Source: Glandiceps talaboti
Taxonomy: Eukaryota > Hemichordata > Enteropneusta > Spengelidae
Direction of reading: 5' to 3'
DNA length: 42,500 nucleotides
Assembly: GCF_964340395.1 (NCBI RefSeq)
Contig: NC_135549.1
Span: 2,907,501 to 2,950,000, forward strand
The notes below the pieces were generated by a model. It was not told where the DNA came from. It did no database searches and worked only from the letters and a program-made list of their open reading frames with translations. This document shows, piece by piece, positions 1 through 18,172 of this stretch. Position 1 is the stretch's first letter, and the number at the start of each line of letters is the position of its first letter. Position numbers and translations under genes: made by a program.

Positions 1-4
1 AGTA

Positions 5-780
5 AACTGAAGACAAATTCAAAAGATTTCAGTCTCTTGATTTTTCCAAAAGTTATTGTCGATATTTACAAATTAATATTACATAATATATCTTATCACT
101 CTGTTTGATGACTTTAAGTTGTTGTAAGTTCTTATAAGACTGACTTTTGTGATTAATGTTTTTATGTATAAACTGGGAATACAGTCAAACGATCGATTTC
201 AGTGTCCTGACTTTTCCAAAAGTCATTATTGATATTTACAGTCTTAATATATCTGTTCACGTATTTTTATGAGTTGAAAACACTTGTGTGCTCTAAAAGA
301 CTGAATTTAGTGATTTAATCTTCTCGAGACTTTATTAAAACTGGGAATACAGTGAAAAGATCGATTTTAGTGACTTGATCTTTTCAACAGCCATCGTTGA
401 TACATGTATTTACAGTATTAATTCTTTTCACTTCATGTTATGACTCTAGGCATTTATACTGTATCTCCTGACATGTATGGCTTTAGATTCAGCTTTTCTT
501 GGCCAAATTGTCATCATTTTGAGCTTGCCAAACACCATTAATGACATTTAGTATTACAGTATTAATTTTAATTTCTCTCTTTCTATATATACATTCACAC
601 ATGTACAATGTATATAGTGGTTTAGCAAGTCAATCTTTTCTTGGTTAAACTGAGTACAAAAAAGTCGATATTGATTTTCACCATCTTGTGTTTTCCAACA
701 GCACAGTAAAATTTAGATATAGTTACAGTTACAGCATCTATTTCCTTCAATGTGCATGTTTATTTTCTCAACTTCATAGA
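5..780. repeat. Degenerate ~166-bp tandem repeat at left edge
   Basis: Four to five diverged copies start near 5, 171, 338, ~500 and ~644. Each begins with an 'aactg.gaata' block, then 'gat.tcagt..cttgacttttccaa', then 'ttgatatttacag..ttaat'. The first three copies are 166-168 bp apart and align well; the later ones are more diverged. The array enters from outside the window, so total size is unknown. No coding potential is seen in it. Confidence 0.55.
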
Positions 781-3700
781 CTAGGAGCTGGGTATTATTT
801 GAAGACAGGGTAAAGAGACCTTCAGATTCAAACCCACGCCTAGTCTCTAGACTACCAAATTCAGGACTTCAATTTTAATTTTATACAGTCAATAGGTCTA
901 AGAGCAGCTTTGATGATTTATATTTTTGTTCTCTATTCTTGGTTATTCTTTCTTTTGATGTAGTAAAATGAGTATAGTGAATGGTAATACAAGTCAACAT
1001 GCCAGGCAACCCAACAAAAGCTTTTCAGATGCCATAATTTTTTATTAACAGTGAATCAAGGGGCTGTCATCCAATGCTGGCCAAAATGTAGACCATAAAA
1101 CATGTTATGGTCCCATGACCACATTCAAACAAAGACAGCTTTGGATTGAGGTGAGAGCACACATGTCTACAAGACTTGTATTGAATACAAAGTGCAGTGA
1201 AACAAACAGTCAATACATTTCCATTGTATGAGTTCAAGAACTATGCTATGAAAAATGTGTTGTGCAAGCCATATTAACCTCCATGTGGAGACCGCAATAC
1301 ATCTTTCCAAAAAGCTAAGTACACAAAGAATGCAGTAAACAAATTAAAAATCCAGGGGTTTTATTTTTTCTTAAAAGTAGCAGTTACCAACTGTAGATCA
1401 TGCACTTCTAGATGACTGGCACAAGAAAAACCCATGTAACAATTGCTGTGGCCTAAGAGCAAAACAAAAATCCATGATAACGACTGATGTGGTGGTAATG
1501 GCTGCCATAGCCCTGGACCGAAACAAAGTGAACATGTTATGTATAAAACTTGGCTCTTGCAATAATGCCAACTTTGTTTTTTTGAGTTGGTGATAAAATC
1601 TGGTTATAAAATCATCCAAGAATAGGGCAAGTTCATGACCACTCACATCAGTATATATATCACTATCAGAACAATATGGCTACCTTTCATTTGCACATCA
1701 TGTAGACAACTAAAACTCAAAAATATCAGCATACACACATAAAAAAACAGGACACAAAAGTACCTGTACCCTATCCTAATTTTGGATTTACATGTATTGG
1801 AACCTGAAATCCTTTTACTTTGACATCATTTTGTTGTCTTTCTGGATAGAACAGGACATTATGGATTCTGGATTATGTTTTTGACACACACATTGAAAAA
1901 CTCGCTTGGTGTATTTGGCCTGAGCCTTTTCATTCTAGTCTCCTTGTCCCCAAATAAAAGTGTGAATAGTCTAACCTAGTGTTGCTCACAGCTAACAATA
2001 ATGCTTGCCAACATCCACTCCTTATGTCAAGGACTTCAAAGGATAATAGTGACCACTCCTCATAGGGCTTCAATTCTACTATGCATTCAATTTTCAGTAC
2101 AAATTCTGCATTTATTCTAGTAACAAAACACTCTTACTCACAGTACAAACTATGACAGATAAATATTACCATTTTTGAAAGACATAATTTGTACAATATT
2201 TTATGAGGAACAAGGGAGTAAACTACAGTGCTAGGGAATTAATTTCTGTGGGTGGAGGATCTATGAGTGGGGACAATTAATCATCTTTAATTAAAATGTG
2301 TCAATGTCCATTGTTATTTTTTGTAAAGAAATGGTAATAATGATAATACAATTATAACACTTATGTAACAATTAGTATAACATTGTTAGTGTTCCTATTA
2401 GAGCAGCCAGTCCCTAGCTGCATAAGTTCATTATGGTTCATTCATACATGATAAGTTCAAGTTGTAACAGGTTTTTTTTACTTGAAATATCATGGACATA
2501 TTCAGTCTAGAGACACAGATTTCAGATTTTACATTGTGGTTCATTCAAATGCAACATTATCACAGACCGCAAACCCTCAATGCTACAATATATTTAGTGC
2601 TAATTGTATCATAATTTGAAGACAGTGGCTGACTCTAGGTCCCTGATATTGCTATCATTTGTAAAAACCTATTTCTACCCTTGTTGATAGAGAAGTACAG
2701 TTGCCGAATTTATTATACGTTACACATACAGCGGTATAGAACGATGGATAACTATCAAACCATAGACAGTTCCTCGCCACTATCCATGATCAAACTATAT
2801 CAAACCATAGTTTCCCCTCCACTGTCTATGATCAAAACATAGACAGTTTCCCCTCCACTGTCTATGACCAAACCAAAGCAATGGATGGTGAAATTATGCT
2901 AACCCTATGCTTTTAGAACCTTTCATGTTTGTTTTGTTCCCAATATGGCTTTTTAAAGCTGTGTGTAAATTTACTGACAGTCATTACAAAAGGGAGGGAA
3001 CACCCTGGCACCACAGACTGACTCATGTCATGGGTGAAAGTGATCAGTTTGGGCAAGGTAGGGTGTGGTTTCCTAAATTATCATACCTTTTCAATTCAGC
3101 TCACTTCAGATTTACAAGTCAATATTCGAAGAGAATCAGACTTTGTTTACTCAGTTGTGTATTTTTAGCTGTTTAATTAGTCACTATAATGACCCATGTG
3201 CTCTTTAAAACACAAGTTTTCTTTCCCATCAATGCATGCTTGCCACACCTGGAATATTAAAAACAGGAGGGTATTGTATGCAATCCCATTTCCATTCTAC
3301 CTTTGATAACCTACGTAACGTGAAACTTATTTAACGAGGAATTGGCCCCAAGCCTACACCTGAAGGCAGCGATACATACACTGCGTAATCTACATCCTAC
3401 CGAGAGACAGACTTTATACATCTATTCACCGAAAACCAATAAAATTTCATTGCCAGAGACAGCAAATAATACAGGAATGGATGGTAGGCTTTGAAGTAAA
3501 TACACACAGTACCATTAATCCGACTGCACTTAGTGGCATGCTGCCTAGAATTACATACCAAGCTATTACTGAGTAAAGGTAGTAGTTACCCACAAGGCTA
3601 CCACAACAAATACACTTTGAGGAGATGGTAGACTTGGCAGGAAATTAGGTAAAAGCCTTGACAATACAGCACAAATTGAACTGTAGTATATCGATCACTG

Positions 3701-4190
3701 TAAATTTATGGCTTAATATCAAGTCACTTTCATGATATTATTCCTTAGATAGATACATCATGACCTAAACATACCATGCATTCTGTGCTCTAACACTCAG
3801 TGGTCTTATTTTGACAACGAGAATAAAAATTATCTATAGATTTAAAGTGCTGTTCTCTAATTAAACAAGTATTCAAAAACTTCAGGTATGATATACTTGG
3901 TCTGAGACTAACAAACATTCGACCAGTGTGTCTACAACAGTTCACTGTCCATTGATCGTCACAACCCAGCCTGCGACGGTTTAAACACACTAGAGTTTGA
4001 AACAAACACAACGGCAGACAGTTTTTGTGTTCATACGAATCACGGTACTCACCAAGTCTCACTGCTCCCTGAATCCCTAACACCTGAGATTCTGCTTCCA
4101 AAAATACTGCTACCAGACAGAATTGATGAGTTTCAAACACTGAAGTAAGTCGATGGGACTTCGATCGTTACACAAACTCCACCTGAAGGG
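781..4190. other. Gene-poor AT-rich stretch
   Basis: No exon chain can be supported. The most gene-like signals are on the minus strand. A CpG-containing block near 4050-4190 ends in a good donor context (CTTG followed by gtgagt, at about 4052), which could be a non-coding first exon. An AATAAA lies on the minus strand near 1365. No protein-coding exons with consistent phase were found between them. A short imperfect hairpin repeat lies at 2745-2870. Confidence 0.3.
2745..2870. repeat. Tandem hairpin-forming short repeat
   Basis: Three imperfect copies of a unit around 'catagacagt ... actgtctatg'. The last copy is a perfect 10-bp inverted repeat (2838-2847 with 2857-2866) around a 9-base pyrimidine-rich loop. 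The earlier copies have decayed arms. Confidence 0.5.
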
Positions 4191-4980
4191 TAATACACTG
4201 ATGGAGATCAATTTGCATCTGGCTACCTGTTAGCTTAACAGCTATATGCTAGCACATTTGCATATATTTGAATATGAAAAGTGCAAGTGAATAGCTGTAC
4301 TTACTCATTCTCCTTTGTTATTGTGTTCACCATAACCTTTTTATTTCCACTCACATGCAAATATTTGACTGCATTTGGACAAAAGCGCATTGTTTGTTTT
4401 AACCTTATTCCACATTCAAATGAGAAAGGACAATATACAATGAAATCACTGAAGGGAAAGAAATTACAGGTAGGGCCAATGACGTGTACTGCTATTCGGG
4501 AACACACCCCTGCATACTTTCAGACAAAACAGAGCCTTTCCTTATCTGGAAAGGTGTCTTGTACTTCTGTTGACTAACTCCTTGAGTTCCCCACCTCAGT
4601 ATTTCACCCCGGTATTTCTTTCTGTTTATATATTGACAAAAAAAAGAGCACCCTTGAACAAATTGAACAGTTGGTGTATTAGTTTCACACAACATATATC
4701 AAGTGTAACTTATGTTCTTATTTACATAAATAACTGACCTTGATACTGTGGAAATACACCTTTTTTTACAACCTACTTCCACTGCAATGCAACAATCACT
4801 ATTGCTATAATAACTGTATTCTCATGTTTACTTGTTTGTTTGAGTAATTAATCACCAGTTCTTTGTTTTTATTTGAATTTCCAAGTCCCTCTTAAGACAT
4901 TAGTATTTTCTTGGGTTTCATGATCCACATCTTTTACTCTGTGTTAAATAAAATAAAGATAAAGTTATCTGATTAGAAAC

Positions 4981-5251
4981 AAATCATTGAAAATATTGCC
5001 GCCAAATCATTGAAAATATTGCCGGCCAAATCATTGAACATATTACTGGCCAAATCATTGAACATATTGCCGGCCAAATCATTGAACATATTGCCGGCCA
5101 AATCATTGAAAATATTGCTGGCCAAATCATTGAACATATTGCTGGCCAAATCATTGAAAATTTTGTTGGCCAAATCATTGAACATATTGCCGGCTAAATC
5201 ATGGAACATTTTGCCGGCTAAATCATTGAAAACATTGCTGGCCAAATCATT
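4981..5251. repeat. 24-bp minisatellite, 11 copies
   Basis: Units of 'aaatcattgaacatattgcc' followed by 'ggcc' repeat at 4981 (23 bp), 5004, 5028, 5052 and so on every 24 bp to 5243, with a partial last copy. Unit length is a multiple of three and lacks stops in several frames. It therefore makes spurious open frames of 60-100 codons on both strands, with an 8-residue period (NDLAGNMF-like on minus, AKSLNILP-like on plus). Confidence 0.9.
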
Positions 5252-8200
5252 TTGGTACATTATTTATACTTGTACTATGATTAAGAGTAGGGTATGTGTT
5301 TTCTCATTCTTCAATTAAGACCCTCACTGTAAAAGTCACTGCAAATAAACTACAGTATTATTTGTAAACCAGAAAATATCCATTGTTCCCTACTAAGTCA
5401 AGTTTGACAGCTTATCACTAAACTTTGACAGAGTATCAGTAAACTTTCATACCCAAATTTCAAAACAATCTCAGAAAATTACTCTTGACATGCAATCCTA
5501 TGAATGTTAATTATCTGCAATTATTTGTAGTATCATTATTTTGGTTAAAGAAAATTTGAAATTTAATAAAAAATCCCATTTCACGATTATGTCTTGATGT
5601 ACAGTCCAAAATTTTTACTGAATAATTCATGTTTTCTATGTGTGTGTTTGACTGATTGCTGTGCCTTTCTGTTTATCAAAATTTAATTACATCTCAGTGT
5701 ATTTGATTGGTCACTATCCAATGTTCATCACATCATATCTCAGTGTATTTGATTGGTCACTATCCAATATTCATCATATCAGTCTACAAAACATGACAAG
5801 ATTGCCTTTATACTATTTATAGACTAACATGTTATCCAAATAATGAATTTATTCAGAGTTGTAGTTCATTAGTGAAAGATGACGTACATTTAGATCTATG
5901 TCCCCATTCGACCTTTAAGAGCTATAAAAACTACTTTGGATGACATTGTTGTGCCGACGTATATTTCCTCTTGAAAACAGGAAAGGTAGTTTCCAAGCAT
6001 TCCTTGTGGCTACACATGACAACATTTTTCCATATATGTGTATGGGTGCAGAGTGTTACATGCACTTACTTATGATTGTTAGAATCAAGTGTTTGATGAA
6101 TTTGGATCTTAGACATCAATATTTTTCCAATTTCTTGGCGGTACGAAGTGACCAATGCATATTCTTCATGCTTTCATGCTGAAACCCATCTTCACAGGCA
6201 ATCTTATGACAACTTTGCCAAGTTGTAATCTTACTCAAAAATGTTCCAATTTTTGAGAGAGTGTGATACGACTCACAACCTGTCCATTTGACAAATAGTG
6301 AATCAGGTGTTTCTTTTTTACTTACTATCTAGGAGCTGGACAGGTTTTACAGAATTTCTTATTTTCATGGGCTCTCCTGAAATTTCAGTTAGGCCACTTT
6401 TACTCAACAGTTTCAAATAAAAACACTAAAGATCAATAATATTGTTTTTGTTTTAATGTATGTTCATGTGTGTAAGTGATAGACTGGTAAACATTTTTGA
6501 CCATTTATTCAGAACCCTGGAGACAAAAATTGCACGTGTGCAAATATAATACAACAGCTTGGAAGCATGTGTACCTCATTTATAGTGGCAGATGATATTA
6601 AGGAAATAAAAATGTTTCAGTGGATGGATGAGGGAAAGTGAAGACAAGTTGTTGTCATGTGCCATCTTTACAGAAGAAGCAGATGTACACCATTCATGAC
6701 TCTGAGGTCAAGTACAGGTATGTGTGTGTTTGAATCATTCTTTTTGCATTGTCATGAATCTGAATGTAAACAGTAGGTTCAAATAAACATTATGTTTTTA
6801 TTTGAAAACAGAATAGTGTAAACAGGGCCTTAAAAGAATACAAAGATTTTATTAATAAAATATACCAACTAAGGATAACATAACTACAATTATGATATCA
6901 GTAAATATTAACTAAAATGTAATTGCCTCTATCAGACTAATTTTTATCTGGAATCTATAAGACTAAAATGGAGAGACAGTAAATGTTAAACAAATACACA
7001 CTGAATGACAATATATAATGTATACCATTTAATTTCACCACTAAAATCAAACAATCTCCAATCATAGAATATTTACACATTTTAAATATTATCTTGAAAG
7101 ACTTTTATCAGGATGTGTAATGATGGATTGAAAGCTAATTTAGTACCAAATACAACGTCTAAGATTAAACACATCCTTGTACCAAATATAATGTCCAAAT
7201 ATTAAACGTAGTCTTACTACAGCTCTCTAATAAAATAACATGGAACTAAAATATTAAATAAATTTGTGGTACATACAAGTGTTCAAGGCTTTATGTGATA
7301 TTATCAGGATAAAGTGATGGACATGAAGCTGATTTTGTGTAAAATATAATCAAATCTATGATTAGACATATTCTAGAGTACAAAGAGATTTCTAAATCAA
7401 TTATTGTCCACTGTAGAGCATTACTGTTATAACGACATTTTAATTAAGATGCGGCATTCAGAATGTTTGAACTGAACAATACCTGCACCATAATTTTGTT
7501 AAATTGACCTTAAAAACATAAAAGTACTGTATTGCACCTGACAGTTTTACTGCAAGAACTAATGGAATAAATGGAAAAGCTGATCCTAAAAGGTGTTACG
7601 TGTACAAAAGTATTCATACACAATACAAAATGTAAGTGTAATTCAGTATGCCCTCCAAGATAATTTGACAAGTCACTGTAAACAGCAATTTCTTGTGATG
7701 CATCAAATTTTGAATAACCTGAGAGCAATGTTTTCCCTCATGACTTAACCCACTCTATATTTCTTAAAACTAAACATTTTAAAAAAATGATGCCCTCTAT
7801 GGCAGGATAAGAAAACATCACAATGTTTTTGATACATATAGCAATAAAGTATCTAAATCAGAATGTGAATGTCGCTGATTGTAAGATAACAACCCCATGG
7901 GTAAATATCTGAGTGAAAATATCGTTTATTGCTGAAACTTGGGAAATAAAAGAAATGGTACACAGTTTCCTTCTGACTTTACTTGCCATAACTAAGTCAT
8001 TCATTTAGACTACTAATGTATGATTATGAAATGAAAGTATCACCAACAAAAAAAACCCAACCCCACCATATCAGTAATGGTAACAAGTACAGGTGTCTTC
8101 CCACCTCCCTTACCCCAAGTAAAGTTGAAAATTAACCGAGATTTTTTTCAATTTACGAGCCACAAAAATACACCATCCAACCTATTTATATGTACCATCA

Positions 8201-9355
8201 GTTAAGTCATCTATCCATATCATTATTATATATAATCATAAATTTATAGGTAATTTCAATACAAATATGCAATACTGAGGCTGACCTCCTTACAGTGTAG
8301 GTGAAATCAACATATTTCCCTTATATGGCATTATGGTAATTTTTATGTACATATAAGGAGATAATCAAAGTTGATAAACTGGTGGTTATTCACCTTATGA
8401 AGGTATTTTTGAAATGTAGTAGAGTACATGAATTGCATATTAATGAGTTGAAAGTACTTTATACCTGATGGCTTACAGCCAGCTTATGATATCTGCTTTG
8501 GCATAAAATATGAATCAAAACCGTCAAAGTCTAATTACTATCTATATTTCATTTTGACACCAGATTGATGATATGACATGGTAGTAGTAGATATCATAGC
8601 ACAGCTTTGACATGTGTTAGATCAACAGTTGTGTCTACTTTACCTGCAAGCCCCCTGCATCCATTGTGTTACAACTTTGCCTCAATAAGTACATAAAAGC
8701 TGAATTCAAATAACACCAACAATGTACTCTACTTTGAGTGTCAACAGTCATATTCCAAAACCCAGACAACTCTCCACGTATTGTGCATTATGTAAACACA
8801 AGGGACACTGAAGATTTTTGTTTTTTTATTCCTTTTCAAAGACACTATTTTCACATACCTGGTAAATATACAATATAATAGAAAAGAAATTGTACACCAC
8901 AGTAGTCATCACTCCAGGCTAATTTTGTCTGGGAAAACAACATCTCAAAGGAAAGCAAATTGTTTTTAAGACCTTCTAAAATTCTGTATTATAAATTTAC
9001 ACCTTAATCCTACTGTGACCCTTAGGCAACAATGAATTATTGGTAATTGTTTGTCAACTATCAGCTGTCCTCCATTCAAAGGTATCGTAAAGTTTATGGG
9101 TATAAAAATAGACTTTTTTTCAACAACAATGCATGTTTTAGTCTCTTATTCATTCTGTACATGTACCCTAACAGACAGACTCACAATTTAATAAGTTGTC
9201 TGTAAGATTAAACTAAAATACAGATACGTGCACATTCTGAAACTTTTAACTGGCATAACTGTCTTTGCTAGGATTTTAGTATTCTCTACTTCAGAAGCTT
9301 GGAAAGTAAAATAACATGAATCTAATTAATTAGATTAATCAATTTACATTAAATT
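5252..9355. other. Gene-free AT-rich stretch
   Basis: No exon or RNA gene could be supported. The only structure noted is a 46-bp direct duplication at 5691-5782 ('atctcagtgtatttgattgg' and following bases, two adjacent copies) and an 18-bp perfect palindrome at 9319-9336. Confidence 0.3.
5691..5782. repeat. 46-bp tandem duplication
   Basis: Two adjacent copies start at 5691 and 5737. They differ only at a few positions near the 3' end of the unit (Atgttcatcacatcat against atattcatcatatcag). Confidence 0.85.
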
Positions 9356-9526
9356 AATTAGAGTTTGACTTCACTAGCTTACTGATATCGGAGTAAATAG
9401 CAACATTAAATCAATTAGAGTTTGACTTCACTAGCTTACTGATATCGGAGTAAATAGCAACATTAAATCAATTAGAGTTTGACTTCACTAGCTTACTGAT
9501 ATCAGAGTAAATAGCAACATTGAATT
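9356..9526. repeat. 57-bp tandem triplication
   Basis: Three near-identical copies start at 9356, 9413 and 9470, each opening 'aattagagtttgacttcact'. They differ by single bases (atcgg against atcag in the third). They sit beside an 18-bp perfect palindrome (9319-9336) that contains TAATTA homeodomain-type cores. Confidence 0.9.
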
Positions 9527-10682
9527 CCACGATGAAAATGTAAGAGTTCTATTTAGGTATTTTGTTTGGAATAAAAATCCTTTATTTTGATTTTGGTGTG
9601 ATCTTATTCATGTTTGAAATCTTAAATTAGGATATGGAAATTTTAAATTCTAAGATGAAAATGTCAGATTTTATTATATTCTATCATTTACTAACATTTT
9701 ATTTGTACAGCTATTTGATTTCATAGTCATTTATATAGTAGGCCAAAAAAAGAAAGAATTGTTTTTGGTTACCATGTCCATCAGTTAAATACCCTCAAGT
9801 CGGTCTTTTTTGTGTGTGTGTGTGTTTGTCCAGCCCATGCAGTCTGCAGATCTGGGGGAGAAACACAAAAATAACCCTCCCTACTTCAGTGAAGACAACT
9901 GCAGAGCCAATCATGAACAAGCAAATGAGAACTGCCTCACATACACACTTGCTCTAAAGTACTAAAGAATAGTAACTGTCATAAATAGTAGATTGAGTGT
10001 GACAGGTTTGTTGAGAATAAAAAAAAAATCACATCATCGCACCATTATAGATGAACTATCCTAACCAGAAACAATTCTTTTTTCTTTCTTTTTTTTTGCC
10101 TTATTTTAATTCTTTTTCCTCAATGTTCCACATTAATGTCAAGTATGTGATTTTAGAGAAGACAAAGAATAAGTTACAAAAAATGTATTTCTCTTTGAAA
10201 GGAAGCCGGACCATCAGTGTTATTATAGTCTTTGGATGAAAAAGTTACCACTATCTGACTATCCTTGGAAAACAATAAACTTGATTTTATCTTTTTTGTA
10301 GAAGACAATAACTTGAATATCACTGGGTTGAAAACAATACATGTACATTTGTTTGTATTGTGTTTCATGATAATTTATAAGACATACTGGTAACCACCCA
10401 ATACCAACACCAAGAGACAGACTCAACATAAGAATCACTGCACTACATGCGACTCAGTTTCAGCACATGCATGGTTTCAATGCTTTCCTGAAGCTAGCAT
10501 ACAGTCAGATCAGACACAGCCATTTAAACATTGATTGATAAAGAGTACCTTTGCTCATATCACAACATCTGTTACTACAGGGACCGTTTAAACACATAAC
10601 CACTTCAAAAAGTAGATTTATTGTCCATTGTTACAATTTTTTTCAAAAGCTAACACACTCCAAGAAGTAGTTACCAACTCCA

Positions 10683-10760
<78 letters not shown>

Positions 10761-11457
10761 TCAATAAGATCTAAAGATCTAGCTGTCCATTTCACAGAAT
10801 ACTGACAAACTAAAATCATGTGGGGAAATTGAGTCTTCTGCTAGTCAATTATGTACATGGAGCCTGAAAAAAATGAACAAAGTTGGCTGCTACTGAGATA
10901 ATGATACAGTTATGATTTAAATTGTAACTGATCAGAGACATTTCAGAAGACCTTGGTAGCAAACATAACCCAAAACATTGACCTTTAGTTTGACATCTAT
11001 TACACTTACAGCAAGCCAGATGCAAAACGCTATGAAATTTTCATTGGCACTCATAAAATCATTACAAATGGGTGTAGCCAGACCACATGCTCTATTTCTC
11101 CAAAGTGGTAGTTTTATAGCAACATTAACACCTATCAAGAGTACATATGACCCTTAACCTGAGGTCAATACCCTTCTTGAGTTTATAGCTGACAGTAAAG
11201 GTGGATTATTAGCTCAGTTGTTCAACTTGTTGTACAACTCACAAAGTAATGAGCCCATTCACCCAAACACCTCAGGAAATTTTATCTCAATTTGAGGTGG
11301 GAGGATGTCATTGTTGTGGTCAAAATTAAGAGTTGTTATGTATCTATCTTATTCATTTATTTGTGGAATGTGAATGTACAGGTACTACCATTATCTGGAA
11401 CAGTCTCTTGACACTGTGGGGCATGGCCCTACAAATTCCATCATTGTTGTCAGCTAA
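9527..11457. other. Gene-free AT-rich stretch
   Basis: Nothing coding could be supported here. It contains a short GT run (9812-9826) and the (CA)n tract at 10684-10756. Confidence 0.3.
10684..10756. repeat. (CA)n microsatellite
   Basis: An uninterrupted CA dinucleotide tract of about 36 units is seen directly in the sequence. Confidence 0.97.
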
Positions 11458-11880
11458 ACAGATTTTTTAGGCGACAATTCCTTTTCACACCTGTTGAACC
11501 ACATTATATTGATAACAAAAAAGACCATTTATGAATATAAGTTATCAAAAACTATACCATCCTTTAATATTGTGAAATTAAATATAAGACTTGCAAAAAA
11601 GATTGAATGCCATATTGCCAAAAGAAAAAACTGTCTTCCAAAGTTTTGTACAAAATGGGACAATTTTGATCCCTACCTCTGCATTGTACCTGATTTTTTT
11701 CAACTTATTTTAGATGTTCTCAATGGTGCCATGTGTTATTTTTGCACTTGTCTTGCTGTAATTTATCTCTCTCGAAATAAAACACTTATAAAAAAAAAAT
11801 GTATCTATATTATTCAGACTTATTTAGCTTTGTGGTTATATGTCAGCCCAGCTGATATCTACATCTACATATTAACTTAA
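11458..11880 (+). pseudogene. 3' remnant of an L1/Tx1-like non-LTR retrotransposon
   Basis: An open frame follows an in-frame stop and runs to 11880. Its first ~70 residues read as the extreme C-terminal end of a non-LTR retrotransposon polyprotein. They show a 'LLNHIILITKKTIYEYK' segment, then 'TIPSF', then '...IECHIAKRKN...KFCTKWDNF'. This order (leucine-rich helix, K-x-x-IY, a later 'E..IA..KN', and a final K/W) is typical of the region after the thumb in L1- and Tx1-type elements. No RT core motifs (FADD etc.) precede it, so only the 3' tail is left. The rest of the frame (about residues 75-128) is AT-rich and probably 3' UTR. Identification rests on pattern memory, with no alignment. Confidence 0.45.
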
Positions 11881-13433
11881 AGTTAAGAGCCTTGAAATGT
11901 GTATACTCCAAGGTATTTCAGACATGTCTGTTGCATGGTAGCAATACAGTCCAGACAATTGATAAAAAGCCTCCAGTAGTTAACTAGCTTGAAGGCATTG
12001 TAAGAATGGCTTATATATGCTTTGCTCTATATATCAAATTTCAGGTATTTTTAAGTACAAGTGAACACTTTATTTTTTCATATAATACTTTTGAAGTAAG
12101 CAAATGCTGATATGATGCTGGTACTGATCTTCACCTACTCAATGACTTCCTGAATGTAAAGGTGAATGTCTGGTACATGCAGAGGACAAAATCTGTCAAC
12201 CATAGCACATTTCATAACAACTGAAAGGGGTCTCACTTAAGTATTTACTAAGAAAGAAACAAGTGACCCTGAACAAGTGAAATGCAGTTGCACTATCAAT
12301 TAAATCAGTACAGTGCTGACAGGAAATTTGAGAGATTGTACACTTGTAATGGCCTTTACTGTTGCTATGGAGTACTCCAGCAGAGAGGGCGCTGTACACA
12401 GCTGCCGCCACTACACTGTATGCACTGTTCCAAATACATGTATAAGATGAGATTCAAGTTTAACAGGGACGAGCAAATCCAGTAGTTCAGCCATTAACTC
12501 CTTTGGATCACTCCATACTGATGAATACTAGTTAGAAATATCTATACTACACCTACTCTTGCTGCTAGACGTTCAGGCTTTCTTTCGATACTATAAGCGA
12601 ACAAAGTTCGCAGTGAGGGCTTGATGTTCCATCCTCGATAGCAATGTTTGGTCGTGTGTCGTATTGTATCGGAAGAACAACCGAGGTCTAGCAGATAGAC
12701 TATACTACACCATACTACAGTATACTATAGAACAAAACAGAATGCATTCTGGGCTATGAATCACAGGAGTTCAAATCTATGTTGTTCTTAATAGAACGAT
12801 AATACAAGAACTGTAATAAACAAAATGAGTATGTCAATCATGATTAAGCTTATAAATAAAAGCCTAATCACATAGCACAGAACTAGAAGCATCGTGCATA
12901 TCCATAATGCACCTGCTGCCTTCATCACTGTACATGCATAGCAACTGTTTATGTATTAGTAGTGAACTGCTAGACAGTGCTGATACACAGTGTAATGTTC
13001 TATTTGCTACATGTGTATTTCCATGTCATATGTTCAGCAATAGACTTGTATTTACCCTCTTTATGGTTGTCATGCTTGTTTCATTCAATGCAGTTTTTTC
13101 AGTTAATTTACAAAACTTTTATCTCATAATCACAGAATAGATACAAACTCCTGTGCATCGAATATCCACACTGTGCTGTATGATAAAAACAGTACTAGGT
13201 ATGGATTCCAAGCTCATATTAACCATGATACACTGAAAACAGGTAAGCGCATACTAATATTTCTGGATATTCTTCTGAACTTGAGTTGAAACATATGACC
13301 AGTGCCCACAATTAGCCATTTTCAAAAGCTATTCATAGCATAGTGTTTGCGTGTGACACAACTTTTCAAAACAAAACACCTACCAATAAAATCACACACA
13401 TCAAATCCAGAACAATGTGTCTTTAATTTTCAT
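11881..13433. other. Intergenic stretch downstream of TAMM41
   Basis: No exon could be supported. It holds the inverted-repeat element at 12562-12694. The plus-strand open frame at 12907-13140 lacks any splice or domain support. Confidence 0.3.
12562..12694. mobile_element. MITE-like inverted repeat element
   Basis: Terminal arms of about 30 bp pair imperfectly: CTGCTAGAC at 12562-12570 is the exact reverse complement of GTCTAGCAG at 12686-12694, and the pairing continues inward to CGATAC/GTATCG. A second perfect hairpin lies inside (GCGAAC, AAA, GTTCGC at 12597-12611). The block is CpG-richer than its surroundings. The 12-mer CTATACTACACC occurs on both sides (12542-12553 and 12700-12711) and could be a target duplication, although the right flank is low-complexity. 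Confidence 0.45.

Positions 13434-18172
<4,739 letters not shown>

Noticed and set aside
1398-1646. 82-codon minus-strand frame with an AATAAA just downstream
   Set aside because: No family resemblance, weak acceptor upstream, and two other frames could equally end here. Might be a 3' UTR or terminal exon, but no exon chain supports it.
3790-4140. 116-codon minus-strand frame
   Set aside because: It starts at a non-ATG codon and crosses a good donor (near 4052). At most a non-coding first exon; the protein reading has no support.
4973-5318. Long repetitive frames on both strands
   Set aside because: Explained completely by the 24-bp minisatellite.
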